Shown: in pieces, positions 34,770-45,905 of the stretch
How the letters are laid out: each line of letters starts with the position of its first letter
Position numbering within the stretch: the first letter of the stretch is position 1
Assembly: GCA_035578905.1 (NCBI GenBank)
Contig: JAQJVL010000124.1
Location: 1,924,616-1,988,615 of the forward strand
Direction: 5' to 3'
Length of the DNA: 64,000 nucleotides
DNA from: Stictocephala bisonia
Lineage: Eukaryota > Arthropoda > Insecta > Hemiptera > Membracidae
Notes under the pieces: generated by a model
What the model was told of the DNA's origin: nothing
The model's database searches: none
What the model saw: only the letters and a program-made list of their open reading frames with translations
Translations under genes and position numbers: made by a program

Positions 34770-36031
34770 AGCCCAGAAGTTAACAGAAAACTAAATATTA
34801 AAACATAATCATGTAGTAGGTAAATATTATACTTTTAAAACTCTCAACTTTCATTTCAGATTCAATTTTATGAAGGTGGTAGAGGTTAAACTTCGGCAAT
34901 TAAAAATGCAGTTTTTATCATACAATAAACATTAAAATACAAATTGAACAAAATCTATTGCAATATTATAATATGTGGCCTTACAACAAAAAACAGTTTA
35001 ATAAATAGTTATTTCTCGTGTAATTTAAACTTACATATCAACAAATCTCTCAGCTGTAAGAAAAATAACCCAGAAAATAGTTTCTAAAAACATAAAACAT
35101 CTAAAATCGTGGGGGTAGTCTAAATACGAGACACTTAGTTTTGTAAATACTTCTAACTATTCAATTCTTCTTCTTAAAGACCTGCACTCATAAAAAATCC
35201 ATAATTTTTTATAATTTGTTTACAAAATTCTCGAAGAATCAAGCAATTACAGTCCATTAATGAAACTATTACGATATAGTGCCGTTTATAAATTGAGAGA
35301 TGTACTGAGTGGTGGAAGTGAGATGGAGATTTACTTTTACCCCACTGTGTTATTCCATTTACAAATTTTCTTGAATCTTTGTGGACAGAAGGCCACATGC
35401 TAACAGCGCAGTAACAATCCCCACCCACTACATCATTAGCAGCAGTGACCATTGGTTGTTTTATTAACACTAATGAATCAAGCGCAGAACGATTAAATCA
35501 ATGTTTTGTGTATCATCAAAATAATAATAACTAAATAAATAATAGTAAATAGAAATTGAAACGTAAACTTGTACAGTTAAGGTTTTTTCTAACTAAACAC
35601 TGTTTTGGAAGTTGAAAAATTAGAGATGAAGTTAGGCACGCTCCTAATGGACGTCAGCTGAGCGGTGGAACGATTCCCTCAGCTGCTGAAACCCATATAT
35701 GCGCTAAATATAACATGGAGGTAACTTTCTATCCAGCCCAATTATAACAACTTTTTGTTATTTTCAATAATAGTTTACTCTGAAAAATTTACGTTTTAGC
35801 CGGGACACAAACAAGAAATATTATGAAATATCACGAACAAGTATCCATAAATAGACAGATTTTCACATAATATATTATTAGCAAGTGAATGCTACCATAA
35901 CAATGAGACAATTGTAATAGTGTGGTAAACTTCTTTTACGACAGCAACAATAGAATGATTGCTTTGTATTGTTGAACAGCTGATAGCAGTACAGTTGCTC
36001 CAACACGTTGTTGTATTGGTGTCAAATGATT
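34770..36031. other. AT-rich sequence with a short hairpin
   Basis: An 8-bp stem CAGCTGAG/CTCAGCTG lies at about 35655-35685. The 98-codon minus-strand frame at 35174-35470 has no recognisable homology. No other feature. Confidence 0.5.
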
Positions 36032-36992
36032 CACAACTTGACAATGTTACTGTAATATATGTGTCACTTATAAAATAAAATCGTTTCGTAATATAACAGT
36101 TCAACAATGGAATATGATTTGTTTGTCAATTTAAAGCGTTTTTAACGTTGGAAATTCAACAATGATGTATTTATCTACTTATGACTGTTTGTCATTTAAT
36201 GAGGCATTGTTATAAAGGGAATATTTAACACAATCGATTAGATTATTTACAATTATTAAACGACAGTTACATAATAATCTTATTCAACTACAAATTGTTA
36301 CTTTTGAAATTTCCTATCAATTTTTTTAATAATTATATCTAAGTCTATTAAGATCAAGTTTCAAATGCTTCATATAATTAGTTTTTTAGCCATTTCCAGC
36401 CAATGAGGTCACGTGATCATGGCCTATAAACTGAGTTGTTGAACACCATTTTTCATTCTTTTGTGAATCCCTCTGGTCTGAGGAGGGTGAGCGTGGTTTA
36501 CTGATATCGATCACCATAATATTCGTGCATTTTGTACTTGTAATATATTTGTGCATTTTGTGCTTATACTGTAATAAATTTGTGTTGTGTGACGTTTACT
36601 TGTACTGTATATGTTCCAACACGTACTATGCTAATTAAAAATCTAATTATATGAAGCATTTAAAACTCGATCTTAATAGAATTAGATATAATTATTGAAA
36701 CATTTTGATAGGAAATTTCAAAAGTAAAAATTGTAGTTGAATAAGACTATTATGTAACTTTCGTTTAATAATTGTAAACCATCTAATCGATTGTATTAAT
36801 TATTCCCATCATAACAATGCCTCATTAAATGACAAACAGTCATAAGTAGATAAATACATCATTGTTGTATTTTCAACCTGAAAAACGCTTTAAATTGACA
36901 AACAAATCATATTCCATTGTTGAACTATTATATTACGAAACGATTTTATTTTATAAGTGACACATATATTACAGTTACATTGTCAAGTTGTG
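36032..36992. mobile_element. Foldback element: 350-bp inverted arms around a 262-bp spacer
   Basis: 36032-36380 and 36643-36992 are reverse complements at roughly 90% identity by eye, over their full length. The spacer (36381-36642) holds CCTATAAACTGAGTTG (TATA-like), a hairpin CCCTC/GAGGG near 36471, repeated TTGTGCATTTTGT, and GTAATAAATTTGTGTTG. A block GTTGTGTGACRTTTACTTGT occurs at the spacer end (36583) and again just outside the right arm (36985). No transposase frame. Long-TIR MITE or foldback class. Confidence 0.88.
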
Positions 36993-38724
36993 TGACATTT
37001 ACTTGTACTGTTCATATAATCATAAACCACTTAAATGAGTTTGTTATCAGAATAACATGACATAAATTTAAAAGAAACCGTGTTTGTCTTTCTGTATAAA
37101 CATATTAACTTACAATAATTTCGTAAAAAAAACTATGTTTTAAGAAATAAATAGATTTTTTTTAGCTTTCAAAATAGTCCAATTGCATTTAGTATGATTA
37201 TATGAGCTTAAACCCTACCAACTAGTTGGGTTTTGAGTTTTTAAGTAGCCTTGGAGGCCTCCATTGTAATTAATATTCTTTAAAATTGTTTTTATTTTTA
37301 TATTTTACTATAGTAAGAATTAAACTGCGACCCGTTTAAAATGTTTAATAGTTTGGATAAGTTTTGGAAGTTAAAATTATGGCATTATTTTTTGTGGATG
37401 ATTGGGGATGTTTAAGTTAAAGTGTAGCAGTTTTATTTGTTGATACACATTGTGATTATACTTTATTTATAAAAATATAAAAACAAAAATATTTTAGGAA
37501 AATTATAATTTAACATATTTATGTTTATCAAAGTTTGAAGTTTGTGTAGAGTCAAATTGTGATTCACCTCCCCTAAACTATGGGTATTAGTAAATTAAGG
37601 CTGCTAGTAATAAATTCCTGTAACATACTTTGAATGTGTGTTAAAAGGTTGCCACTTTAATGGAAAGTTATCATATGTTACGGTCAATAACCTAAAGACA
37701 AAATTTAGACTCACACATTTTAAGGCAACATTTATTTTGAGCTGTACTTAAGAAAATACAGCAATATTCTGACCTAAGCTAATTTATTTTAAATAAACTT
37801 ACTTTCACAAAATTAAAAACACTATTTTTACAAGGAAGAGAAATTTAAATAATTTAGAAAGCAAAAAAAATCAGTATAGTTAATTACGTGTGCAAATCGG
37901 TTACCGCGAAAATGTTCAAGATAGGAAGTTGATAAGAGAGCTTGGTTGGTTTATGTTACAATTTAATCGCAAAGAACAACTGACGAGTTTTTATAACAAT
38001 ATAAAAATTACATAAACTACAGTTTACTACCCCTAAACATCGATTGATTTTCTATTTATATTTATTAAGTTGATGTTAGTGTAAAATTATCGTAATTTTT
38101 GTCTGTGTTTAAGACGATCTGATATATTTATATAATAAGAAACTGCTGTTGAACATAAAAAATACTAAATATTTGTTCTGTTGCTTTAAATAGTCCTCCT
38201 GCTATAATAAAGACACGAGTCATGTACCGAGGCAGAAGGCTGACTTGACAGGAGCACATCTTGTGGAAGGGATGGCACGCGAAGCGTGCAGGAGTGTCAC
38301 GAAGTTATTATTATTTACATATGGGCTTATTTAAATCATGAAGTATGATATTTTTATGAGTTAACCTTTCTTTTTCCTCACCTTTTAAAATTATTTTGAA
38401 ATAAGTTCTTTCTATTTCTTTTTGAAATGTCAGTTTGTGATATATCTATCACTACTTTAAAATCTTTTTTTAATCTCAAAATAACGACAATTAGGTGCCA
38501 TTACATTTTCATTACAAAACAGAGCCATTAGAATGAACGCATGTACTACTTTTACCTATCCCACCAATGAGTTGTGCGCTAACGGTCACTGGTCTATTGT
38601 AGAGTTCAACTAAACACTAATGTAATCATAACTGTGGGGTATTGTTAAATAACTAATTCGAATATAAAATCAGTCATATGTTCTAAACGAATTGAAGTAT
38701 ACAACTGTCCTAATTGTTTTAATA
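36993..38724. other. AT-rich sequence with one GC-rich hairpin
   Basis: At 38276-38290 the hairpin GCACGC-GAA-GCGTGC repeats that at 7319, in a patch starting GTACCGAGGCAGAAGGCTGA (about 38223). No genes seen. Confidence 0.5.
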
Positions 38725-39181
38725 TACAGGGTGAGGGGAAATGGAAACACTTTCAAAATGGTATTTTCCATAGATAATTTGATAATTTAAATTTGTTCAA
38801 TAATTGTGTTCCCTAAAGTATAATTTTATTTAGAATAATTTACTTAAAACCATTAGATAGCGGATAAATAATATCGTTCAAATTAGTTACTTTGAAATTC
38901 AAATGGTCGCTACTCTGGAAAGGATAAACCTTTCGAAATCCAGTTTGCGGCAATCAGTTTCCCTTGAATAGACCTTTCATTTGATACCAAACTAGACCTA
39001 GGCTTACGTTGAAGATTTTCGTTCAACTCCTCGTGGGCAGTCCCCCTGAAAAGATGAATTGTCGCTAATGGTGTCAAAAAGTAAGTTATTCGTAACCACG
39101 AGATCGTGTTCAAGATTTCAATTTTACAAGTGTAGTCATACAAACGTTGTGAAAGCGTTTCCATATTTTTTCCGTCCTGTA
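38725..39181. mobile_element. MITE with CAGG-type inverted ends and TA target duplication
   Basis: The left end reads TACAGGGTGAGGGGAAATGG then AAACACTTTCA; the right end in reverse complement reads TACAGGACGGAAAAAATATGG then AAACGCTTTCAC. Both are flanked by TA (38723-38724, 39182-39183). Length 457 bp. The 93-codon frame inside (38910-39191, -) runs off the end and shows no transposase motif. Tc1/mariner-like non-autonomous element by TSD. Confidence 0.7.
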
Positions 39182-39183
39182 TA

Positions 39184-39750
39184 TAATCCAAAAGTGATGT
39201 ACCACGTATAGCGAAATTTCCAGAACAACAGATCAGATTTTGATGAAATTTGGAGGGAAGTTAGCTTTTGTATCATATAGAATCTCTAAGGAATTATTTC
39301 TCAAATCCATTTCTAAAAGTTATACACAGCTCTCAACGTTCATTTTTTCCATTGGAATTAATTTAACGATTTATTTCAAACAAGTTAAAAAAAATATATA
39401 CAAAACGCAAAAGCTTACTAATTTGGGTTTCATCGTGAAGTGTTTAAGGTAATTTCTAATAACTCTGACATGATTGCACTACTTTGTATCCCCCTAAAGT
39501 AGACTCTACAAAACTTTGTACACTACAAAACTTGGTTGTCTAGGAGAACGGCAGCAGGCTGAGCTTTTATATCGATGAGTTGCTTTAGAAAGAACCATGA
39601 AGGGAAGGGTAAGTAGGCGTAGAGAACCACCCTGTAGTGAAGCTATCAAGATATAACATTGTAATCGTATCATTCGGGATTTTACTGTTATACTAACAAT
39701 AATCGCACCTACTCGGGGGCTAAGAGTTGTGGGGGGGGGGGGATTCTAGC
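39184..39750. other. Sequence without recognised genes; poly(G) run
   Basis: A run of about 13 G near 39731-39743. A 70-codon frame at 39240-39452 has no recognisable homology. Confidence 0.5.
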
Positions 39751-40075
39751 TGATAGGTTCTATGCTCAGTCTTCTTAGTTGACATGACGTCCGCTCAGTG
39801 GTTGCCATCGACGTGGACACTACTAGTGAAGTCTGGGATGTCCGTGTTGGGTAGGTGTCAAGGTTCTGATGTTGTGTAGTGAATATAATAGTATCAGGTT
39901 TTTCAATCCCCTAATAATCAGACCAATACCAAGTGTTTCGGAATCCAAATAAATCTGTAGGTCCCTTAGGTGCCCTTGCTATTGAGCTATTAATAAATAG
40001 CTATTTCTAAGGAACTTTTGACCTTAATTAGTAACAAAGACTACACTGATTCATATTTATTATTCATTATTAAGA
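39751..40075 (+). mobile_element. SINE-like family copy F
   Basis: GGTTCTATGCTCAGTCTTCT, GACACTACTAGTGAAGTCTG, CCGTGTTGGGTAGGTGTCA, AAGTGTTTCGGAATCCAAAT, CTGTAGGTCCCTTAGGTGCC and TTAATAAATAGCTATTTCT follow the family order. The tail is cut where the inverted copy G begins. Confidence 0.8.
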
Positions 40076-40320
40076 CGCCGATCGTCAAGATATGGGCGAA
40101 TATGAGGGGCGAATGAGTGTGGTGAGTGTACATGAATGAGTGTAGTCATTGTTACTAACTACGGTAGACTATTCATCAGAAAGGACTATTTATTAATAGC
40201 CCAATAGCCAGGACAACTATGGAACCTACAGTTGTACTTGGAATCCGAACCACGTAGTGTTCGTCTAATTTTCAGCTATCTGACAAGACTGATACTCAGT
40301 TCCCTTCCCTACACAAATAT
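40076..40320 (-). mobile_element. SINE-like family copy G (inverted)
   Basis: In reverse complement this reads the family 3' half: GGAATCCGAACCACGTAGTG is the antisense T-arm-like block, and ATGAATGAGTGTAGTCATTG with GCCGATCGTCAAGATATGGG is the antisense tail. It sits head-on to copy F. Confidence 0.8.
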
Positions 40321-40355
40321 ATAAATAAATATTACAAATATACACAGATATCATA

Positions 40356-40428
40356 TAAACTTATCACACTCGTTCACTCCTCAAATTCGCTCATAAAATC
40401 TACGATCACTGTCTTAAAAATTAATTAA
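40356..40428 (+). mobile_element. SINE-like family tail, forward
   Basis: CTTATCACACTCGTTCACTC, CTCAAATTCGCTCAT and TCTACGATCACTGTCTTAAA are the family 3' tail in forward orientation, probably the rest of copy F, split by insertion of copy G. Confidence 0.7.
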
Positions 40429-40679
40429 GATATATTAAGAATATTGATCATTAGAGGTAATTTTAACATGCTATGTATTAATAAGAGATTATATAATTTT
40501 TAACAATGAATTTATAGCTATTGAGACAGAATTGCTACTAAAAATACAAATAAATTAAAATATACTAAATATTATGAACCAATTAGTTTACTCATCGTTC
40601 TTTGAAATATTGTTAAGCGCGCAATACTTTATAGCATGGAGTTGTGAAGAGATTTAATATTGTATCTGTATTTATTTCA

Positions 40680-40920
40680 AATACCGTACAGCAGATATTC
40701 CTTGTATAAAAAGGGTTGTGGGTGCTCGCGAGTCGCTCATGTACCGTTATAGCCGGGCTGTAGGCGGAGCGCGTGCAGCCTGGCGGTCTATTTCTGAACC
40801 ATCAAGCCCTGTTTGCGTCAGCCAATTCTTTTATCTGCTTTCAACAGAATATCTCAAGTATAAGTTTTACAGGATATTTAATTGTTATACTATTTTTTAT
40901 GTAATTGTGTAAAAGAAGTA
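40680..40920 (+). promoter_or_regulatory. TATA-type promoter-like block with GC-rich leader
   Basis: GTATAAAAAGG (about 40703-40713) is a good TATA box, followed by a GC-rich leader with GGGTGCTCGCGAGTCGCTC and GTAGGCGGAGCGCGTGCAG, unusual in this AT-rich DNA. Upstream, TGTTAAGCGCGCAATACTTT (about 40612) could be the TG end of a solo LTR. No matching CA end or TSD could be fixed and no coding sequence follows. The 64-codon frame at 40718-40912 is unrecognised. Confidence 0.35.
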
Positions 40921-42224
40921 ACTTCTTGCTGGGAATAATGGCTATTTTGATTGATATAAAGTCTCATAGTGCAAGTTAGAAAGCTACCAAAACTTAGCTT
41001 ATTTTATTCTACGTAATTTCATATAACTTACATGTTTCTTTTGAATACTCTAAGAATTTTTTATAGCAGGTAGAATACAAAAATACACGAAATTTTAGCA
41101 CTTTTGGAGTAAAGATGAACTTTAAAAATTTCTATAACAAAAAATACTTAAGGTAAGTCAGTGAAACTTTAACCACATGTGAAGAAAGTTGTTGTTTATA
41201 GTCTGTCGAAAGTCTAGAAATGTTACTCTTTTACAAAATGTTCAGTTGTATTTTTTGTAAACCTTTGCAATCTTAAAAATGGATGATTATACAAACATCC
41301 AAAACAGTTAAAAAATACCTAACTGAAAAGTAAATTAAGATTATAAATACGATCTTACGATTTTATATCACATGATAATTTATAGTAATATGCCATCACT
41401 TCAACAGTTTAACAAACACTAGTATTAGTTTGTTTGCTTTAATAATGCTTTATGTTGCTAAATTTTAAAAAGTGCAGTATTTAATATTTCATGTAAATCA
41501 ATGATATTAATTTTATTGCAACTAGCTAAAGCCGGAACGATTCCCTGTGGCTTGGCCTGGTATTATCTATCAGACGTTATTTTATACCTTAGAAAAATAA
41601 AGGACCGTTTACTTGAATTTATCTTATATTAGGTAATTTACAGCGGTCTTCATAAATACACAATCATATGGTCACATTAATAAACCTACAGAATATGATT
41701 TGGATATAATATGCACATAAATCAGCTGGTTGCAGTAGCATCATTTAAGCACTGAAATTTATTTATTTTTTTAAATCCATAAACGTCGGGGAAAATAGAA
41801 ATACCCTGTTACCATTAACACTTTTAGGGACTAAATAGGCCTATATAAAACACTCTTGTATATAAATGCAATGTTGTGTTAACATTTCAAATCCTAGTCG
41901 TGAAACACCGACACAACTTTGTATGCACAAACAAACGGGAGTTTGATTTTTCTATTTATAGTCGATAGGTTACATAAAGAATTATAGGAAGCAAATAAAA
42001 ACGTTCTTTTACTAAATATAATACTAAATATATTTAGAACTATTTACTTTATAGAATGTTTTCCATAACACGTAATTTCAAATTACATTTAATTATCTTA
42101 TGCATGGATTAAGTAATCCGAATTAGATTATGGCAAAGTATATAAAGCACAAAAATAAGTTATAATTAATTCGTATTATTCATTTTTTTGTTTTAAATTT
42201 TCTTGTTTTTATTTATTATTTATT
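40921..42224. other. AT-rich sequence without recognised features
   Basis: No gene, RNA or repeat recognised. Confidence 0.6.
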
Positions 42225-42420
42225 AATTTTCTTTTTTGTGAGGTATGTGTGAGGTGTGAATGTGCGTGTGAGGATTGAATGTGCGTGTGTGGTTTGAATG
42301 TGCGTTGGTGGTATGATTGTGCGTGAGAGGATGTGTGTGTGTGTGTGCATGTGTTGTGTGTTTTGGTTGATGTGTGTGATATACTGTCACTGTGCTTGCG
42401 CCCATTATTTATGCTAGATG
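42225..42420. repeat. Degenerate GT-rich simple repeat
   Basis: GTGTGAGG and GAATGTGCGTGTG motifs recur irregularly, ending in a short (GT)n run near 42331-42346. The 60-codon minus-strand frame here (HTTHAHTHTHPLTH...) is an artefact of the repeat. Confidence 0.75.
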
Positions 42421-42891
42421 TGTGTGTATATGAAGGTTTATGTCAGATAGTGTATTTAATTTGTGTACTCTAAACGAGCATGTGTGCGAGGAGGAGTCGG
42501 GTGCTTCTTTCTTAGGCATGTGTGATCTTTCATGTAGGTGTGTATGCGTTAGTGTATGATGTGTAATGCTTTGTATATCAATATTGTGTAATTATGGGCG
42601 TGGGCAAGTGTCTGTACATGTGAAATGTGTCCAGGTTTTAGGTCAGGTTTTTATGGTAGTTGCTTAGCGGATTACAGTACCCTTTATTATGATTATTAGT
42701 TTTTATTTATTTTATTTTTATTTTATTTGCTGTGGCTTCTAATGTTACGAAATTCAGTTTATAAAAGTATCGCTTTGAAATTTTTTAATTTAAGTATAAT
42801 TGTTATGAAACATAAGTTTATTTATATACGTATTTATTTGTTTACATAATAGTAACATTTCTTTTTATTTTACGTCTGGCTGGTAGTGGCC

Positions 42892-42990
42892 GTTCCCCTC
42901 CCACAGGCATGTGCCCATGAGGGGAACTATTTCCACCGTTTATATGATCTTTACATTGTAATTATTGTTTTGTTGTGAATAAAATGCTTA
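42892..42990 (+). other. Hairpin plus AATAAA: putative retrotransposon 3' end
   Basis: A perfect 9-bp stem GTTCCCCTC (42892-42900) / GAGGGGAAC (42919-42927) has an inner GGCA-TG-TGCC hairpin in its loop. About 50 nt later comes GTGAATAAAATG, a polyadenylation-like signal. This layout suggests a LINE or other retroposed 3' UTR; no coding sequence was recognised upstream. Confidence 0.45.
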
Positions 42991-43140
42991 TCTATCCATC
43001 GATATATTTTGCATAGGATTTTATTTCCCAGTTCATATAGGCCTGAAAGCCCTTACAGAAGTTTTATGTATTGCAATAAGTCAGCAGAGTAAAGGCTCAC
43101 ATACTAAAGGTTCTCAGTTCAACCTCAATCAGAGCGATTT

Positions 43141-43270
43141 AACAATGTTAGAATGTGATCAGCTGATAACCATTGGCTGTTTATTTGTCATTGGGCCATT
43201 AATTAATGTCAATGGGTAAGGAATAGTCAGCCTTAGTTAGAAAACTAAATTTGCTCATACATACTCATTT
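43141..43270 (+). mobile_element. Degraded SINE-like family copy
   Basis: ATAACCATTGGCTG, TCATTGGGCCATTAATTAAT, GGAATAGTCAGCCTTAGTTA and CTCATACATACTCATTTC match the 3' half of the family. Confidence 0.45.
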
Positions 43271-43365
43271 CTGGATGACAAAATGACACAATTCGGTTAA
43301 AAGAACAATTTATGTGAAATTTGAACTACTTTCACTCTCCGGTGTCAATAGGGGAAAGTCGATAG

Positions 43366-43388
43366 GTGGCGTGCTAAAGGCACGCCAC
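43366..43388. repeat. GC-rich 9-bp-stem hairpin
   Basis: GTGGCGTGC (43366-43374) / GCACGCCAC (43380-43388) with a 5-nt loop TAAAG: a perfect stem in AT-rich DNA. Confidence 0.65.
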
Positions 43389-43967
43389 GGATGCCGTGAG
43401 ATTTTAATCTGCTATGCAATATATTATGGTCAGCACAGTCGAATGATTTAGATGAATCGTGAAACACAAGTAAGTTTGATTTAAATGATCTACACTTCCA
43501 CACCTATATCGTCTATTGTTGATTTTACCTTTCTGAGTTGCAAATTAGTTTCCAGAAGCGTAACAAATGTTGCTCAATCATTTTTCCACGTATTGATAAA
43601 TTGAGACAGTCATATAGTAATTAACTGAAGTAGGGTAATTTTATTTTATTTGTGTCATTATTACAATACAATTATCAGGAAATATTGAAAATTCCTGTTT
43701 AAAAAACAACTTCCAGAAAAAGTGAAGGCCATAGCCAAAGATACTTAATATTAGGGTTAATCTGGGGTCTGTGGAATAAATTGAGACTACACAAACTTAG
43801 GTCACTTCTAACCTTTATGATATCTAAAATATTCATCAGATATACCACTGTCTTTTGTATGTAATATACGTTAAGAATTCTCATGCTTACCAGTCATCTC
43901 TAACTGAAAGAATGACACGTACTTGATTATAAAACACACTTGTACTAGCAAAGAGTGTTTGGACATT

Positions 43968-44365
43968 TTACGTTAATTCAATACCACTACTGTTTCCATT
44001 GCTTCACTACCACTACTCTTTTTATCATAATTACGATTAGGTTAGGTTAGGTCATGTTAGGTTAGATGGCTACTAAAGTTGATCACAAACTGGTAAATCC
44101 TATGATTGCCTCACCGCCGGATGCGCTCTCCGTGTGTAAGTTCTTGGCAAGCGATATCGTTGATGATAAACTGGTACCTAAATCAATTGATGACTTACCG
44201 GCTAATGCACTCCCCGTGTGTAAGCTCATGGAAAGCAACAAGATAAGGCCAGCAATATCGGATTCCGAGCGTATAAGGAATACCAAAGTGGAAGTAAAAG
44301 TTATTGTGGAACAGTTTTTAGAGCAATAGTATAATTATCAAGTTGTAGTGAATTAAGGCAAAAGA
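43968..44365 (+). mobile_element. TIR element copy 1 (TTAATTCACTACCACTAC ends), with an ORF
   Basis: The left end has ACGTTAATTCAATACCACTAC and TTCACTACCACTACT; the right end has GTTGTAGTGAATTAAGG, their inverse. A tract of TTAGG pentamers (44038-44065) precedes an ATG. It is homologous to 47831-48193 and 56934-57322, which lie in the opposite orientation. A poly(T) run (about 44375-44391) follows. Confidence 0.75.
44066..44329 (+). CDS. 87-codon ORF of the TIR element, with internal duplication
   Basis: Starts MATKVDHKLVNPMIA directly after the TTAGG tract and ends VIVEQFLEQ. An 81-bp in-frame direct duplication (starting 44081 and 44162) repeats D.KLV....I...P.ALPVCK, present only once in the sister copies. 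The sister copies carry the same sequence with stops, for example the codon after ISDS/SDS. No domain recognised. Whether it is translated is unknown; it is open in only one of three copies, so either a relic or selectively kept. Confidence 0.35.
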   Translation: MATKVDHKLVNPMIASPPDALSVCKFLASDIVDDKLVPKSIDDLPANALPVCKLMESNKIRPAISDSERIRNTKVEVKVIVEQFLEQ

Positions 44366-44797
44366 TCCGAGTGTTTTTTTTTTTTTTTTTAATAAAGTCC
44401 CTCTTTAGAAAGAAGCATAATTATGTTAGTTAATATACCTGCCCAGTATAAATACAGAAATAATCTAACATTTAACTAGATACAACAAAATGACTGAAGA
44501 AAAATATTAATATTAAACTAACGCTTCTGCTTTAACTACGTTTCTTAAACATTTTTTAGGGGCTAGTCTCTTTACTGGAAACGTGATCCTAAGACTTAAA
44601 AATCTAAGGTATTTTAACATAAATTGATCAAACTCAAACTCTTTATTCAGCCAAATCAACAATACAATTGCATTAGCTAAGTCTTATGTCTATCAAAAAA
44701 GTGTACAAAATCAACTCTTATATATGGAAAATAAGAATTTAATACATGTAAATAGGAAACTCATTCACGATTTCCAACAAAGTAAAACACATCACAT

Positions 44798-45847
44798 CTA
44801 AATAGATAGATTTTTTCCATTATAAATTTTCGGACGCTGTAACAAGCAAGATTTATTAAGTGTTTTTTGATTTTTTTTTCTAAACTTAGTTAGGCTTGAT
44901 TCCAGCCTGAGTGAAAGTGGAAGATGGTTAAACAAATTAATGCCATTGTAACACAAGTTGTTTTTGTAAAAAGATGTTGAATGTTTAGGGATAGATAATT
45001 TGTTGAGATTACGTAAAGAATAGAGTGATTTTACTGAGAAGTTAAATTTGGAAAAGTTTTGTCTGACAAATGTTAATGTTTCAAGTATGGAAAAAATGAG
45101 TGTCAGTATTTGTGACTCGTGGAAAGTGTTTTTACAGGATTGCCGTTTATTAAGAGAAAAAACAGTTCTCACAGCCCATTTTTGAAGCCTAAACAAAGCC
45201 AAGGTGTGTTTATTTTCGTGACCCCAGATAGGGACAGCGTACGATAAGTGGGGGTATATGAGTCCATAATACGCTGTTAATAGAACCTCGCAGTTTACAA
45301 AGTTTTTTTGGCTTCGCAGAACAAATATTCCCGAGCTGAGCCTTCTAGAGACATGCTCAATATGGGTGCGAAAACTGAGTTTCTCACCCAACATCAGTCC
45401 CAAGAACTTTACACTGTCAGTTGGGAAAATCGTGGTTTCATCCAAGAGAAGGGGAACCCCGAGGTTAGATCTCTTCGACAGGGAAAATTTTATTAGTTGG
45501 GTTTTGTCGGAATTGATAGCAAGTAGGCTGTCATCAAACCACTGAATAAGCTTATTGGCCTCCATAAAGGCAACATGTTCCAAATCTTCAAAATTAGAGC
45601 TAGGTATAGAAAGGGAGGTATCGTCCGTAAATAGCGACAGTTTGGAATCCGAAGTCCATGAGGAAAGGATAAAAAGAAGAAATAGAGTAGGGCCCAGAAC
45701 AGAGCCCTGAGGCACTCCCCTTAAGATGGTAGCCTCTTCAGAGGTGTAGAAACGCACTTGCCCAGCATCATCCACTGCCTTAATCTCCACATATTGCCTT
45801 CTACCACGAAGGTATGAAGCAATCCAATCCAAAGCCACTCCACGCAC
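44798..45847 (-). pseudogene. CR1/Jockey-type RT core and thumb (349 codons open)
   Basis: This is the longest intact frame of the decayed LINE. It carries motif B (GVPQGSVLGPTLFLLF), motif C with both catalytic Asp residues but FTDD in place of YADD, motif D/E (INSDKTQLIKF, VKFLGLMLG) and the thumb (AYYGLIYPHLSYAVPIWG). It lacks motif A, which is just upstream in another frame, so it cannot encode an active enzyme alone. Confidence 0.85.
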
Positions 45848-45905
45848 CCCATACCACTAATCCTTTCCAATAATTAGCCATGTTCGACCAAGTCAAAGGC
45901 TTTAC

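Noticed and set aside
38910..39191. 93-codon frame as a transposase remnant
   Set aside because: No DDE/D or helix-turn-helix motif, and the frame starts outside the MITE end.
44038..44065. True telomere or interstitial telomere fusion
   Set aside because: Only a few TTAGG pentamers at a fixed place inside a mobile element copy; far too short and repeated at three loci.
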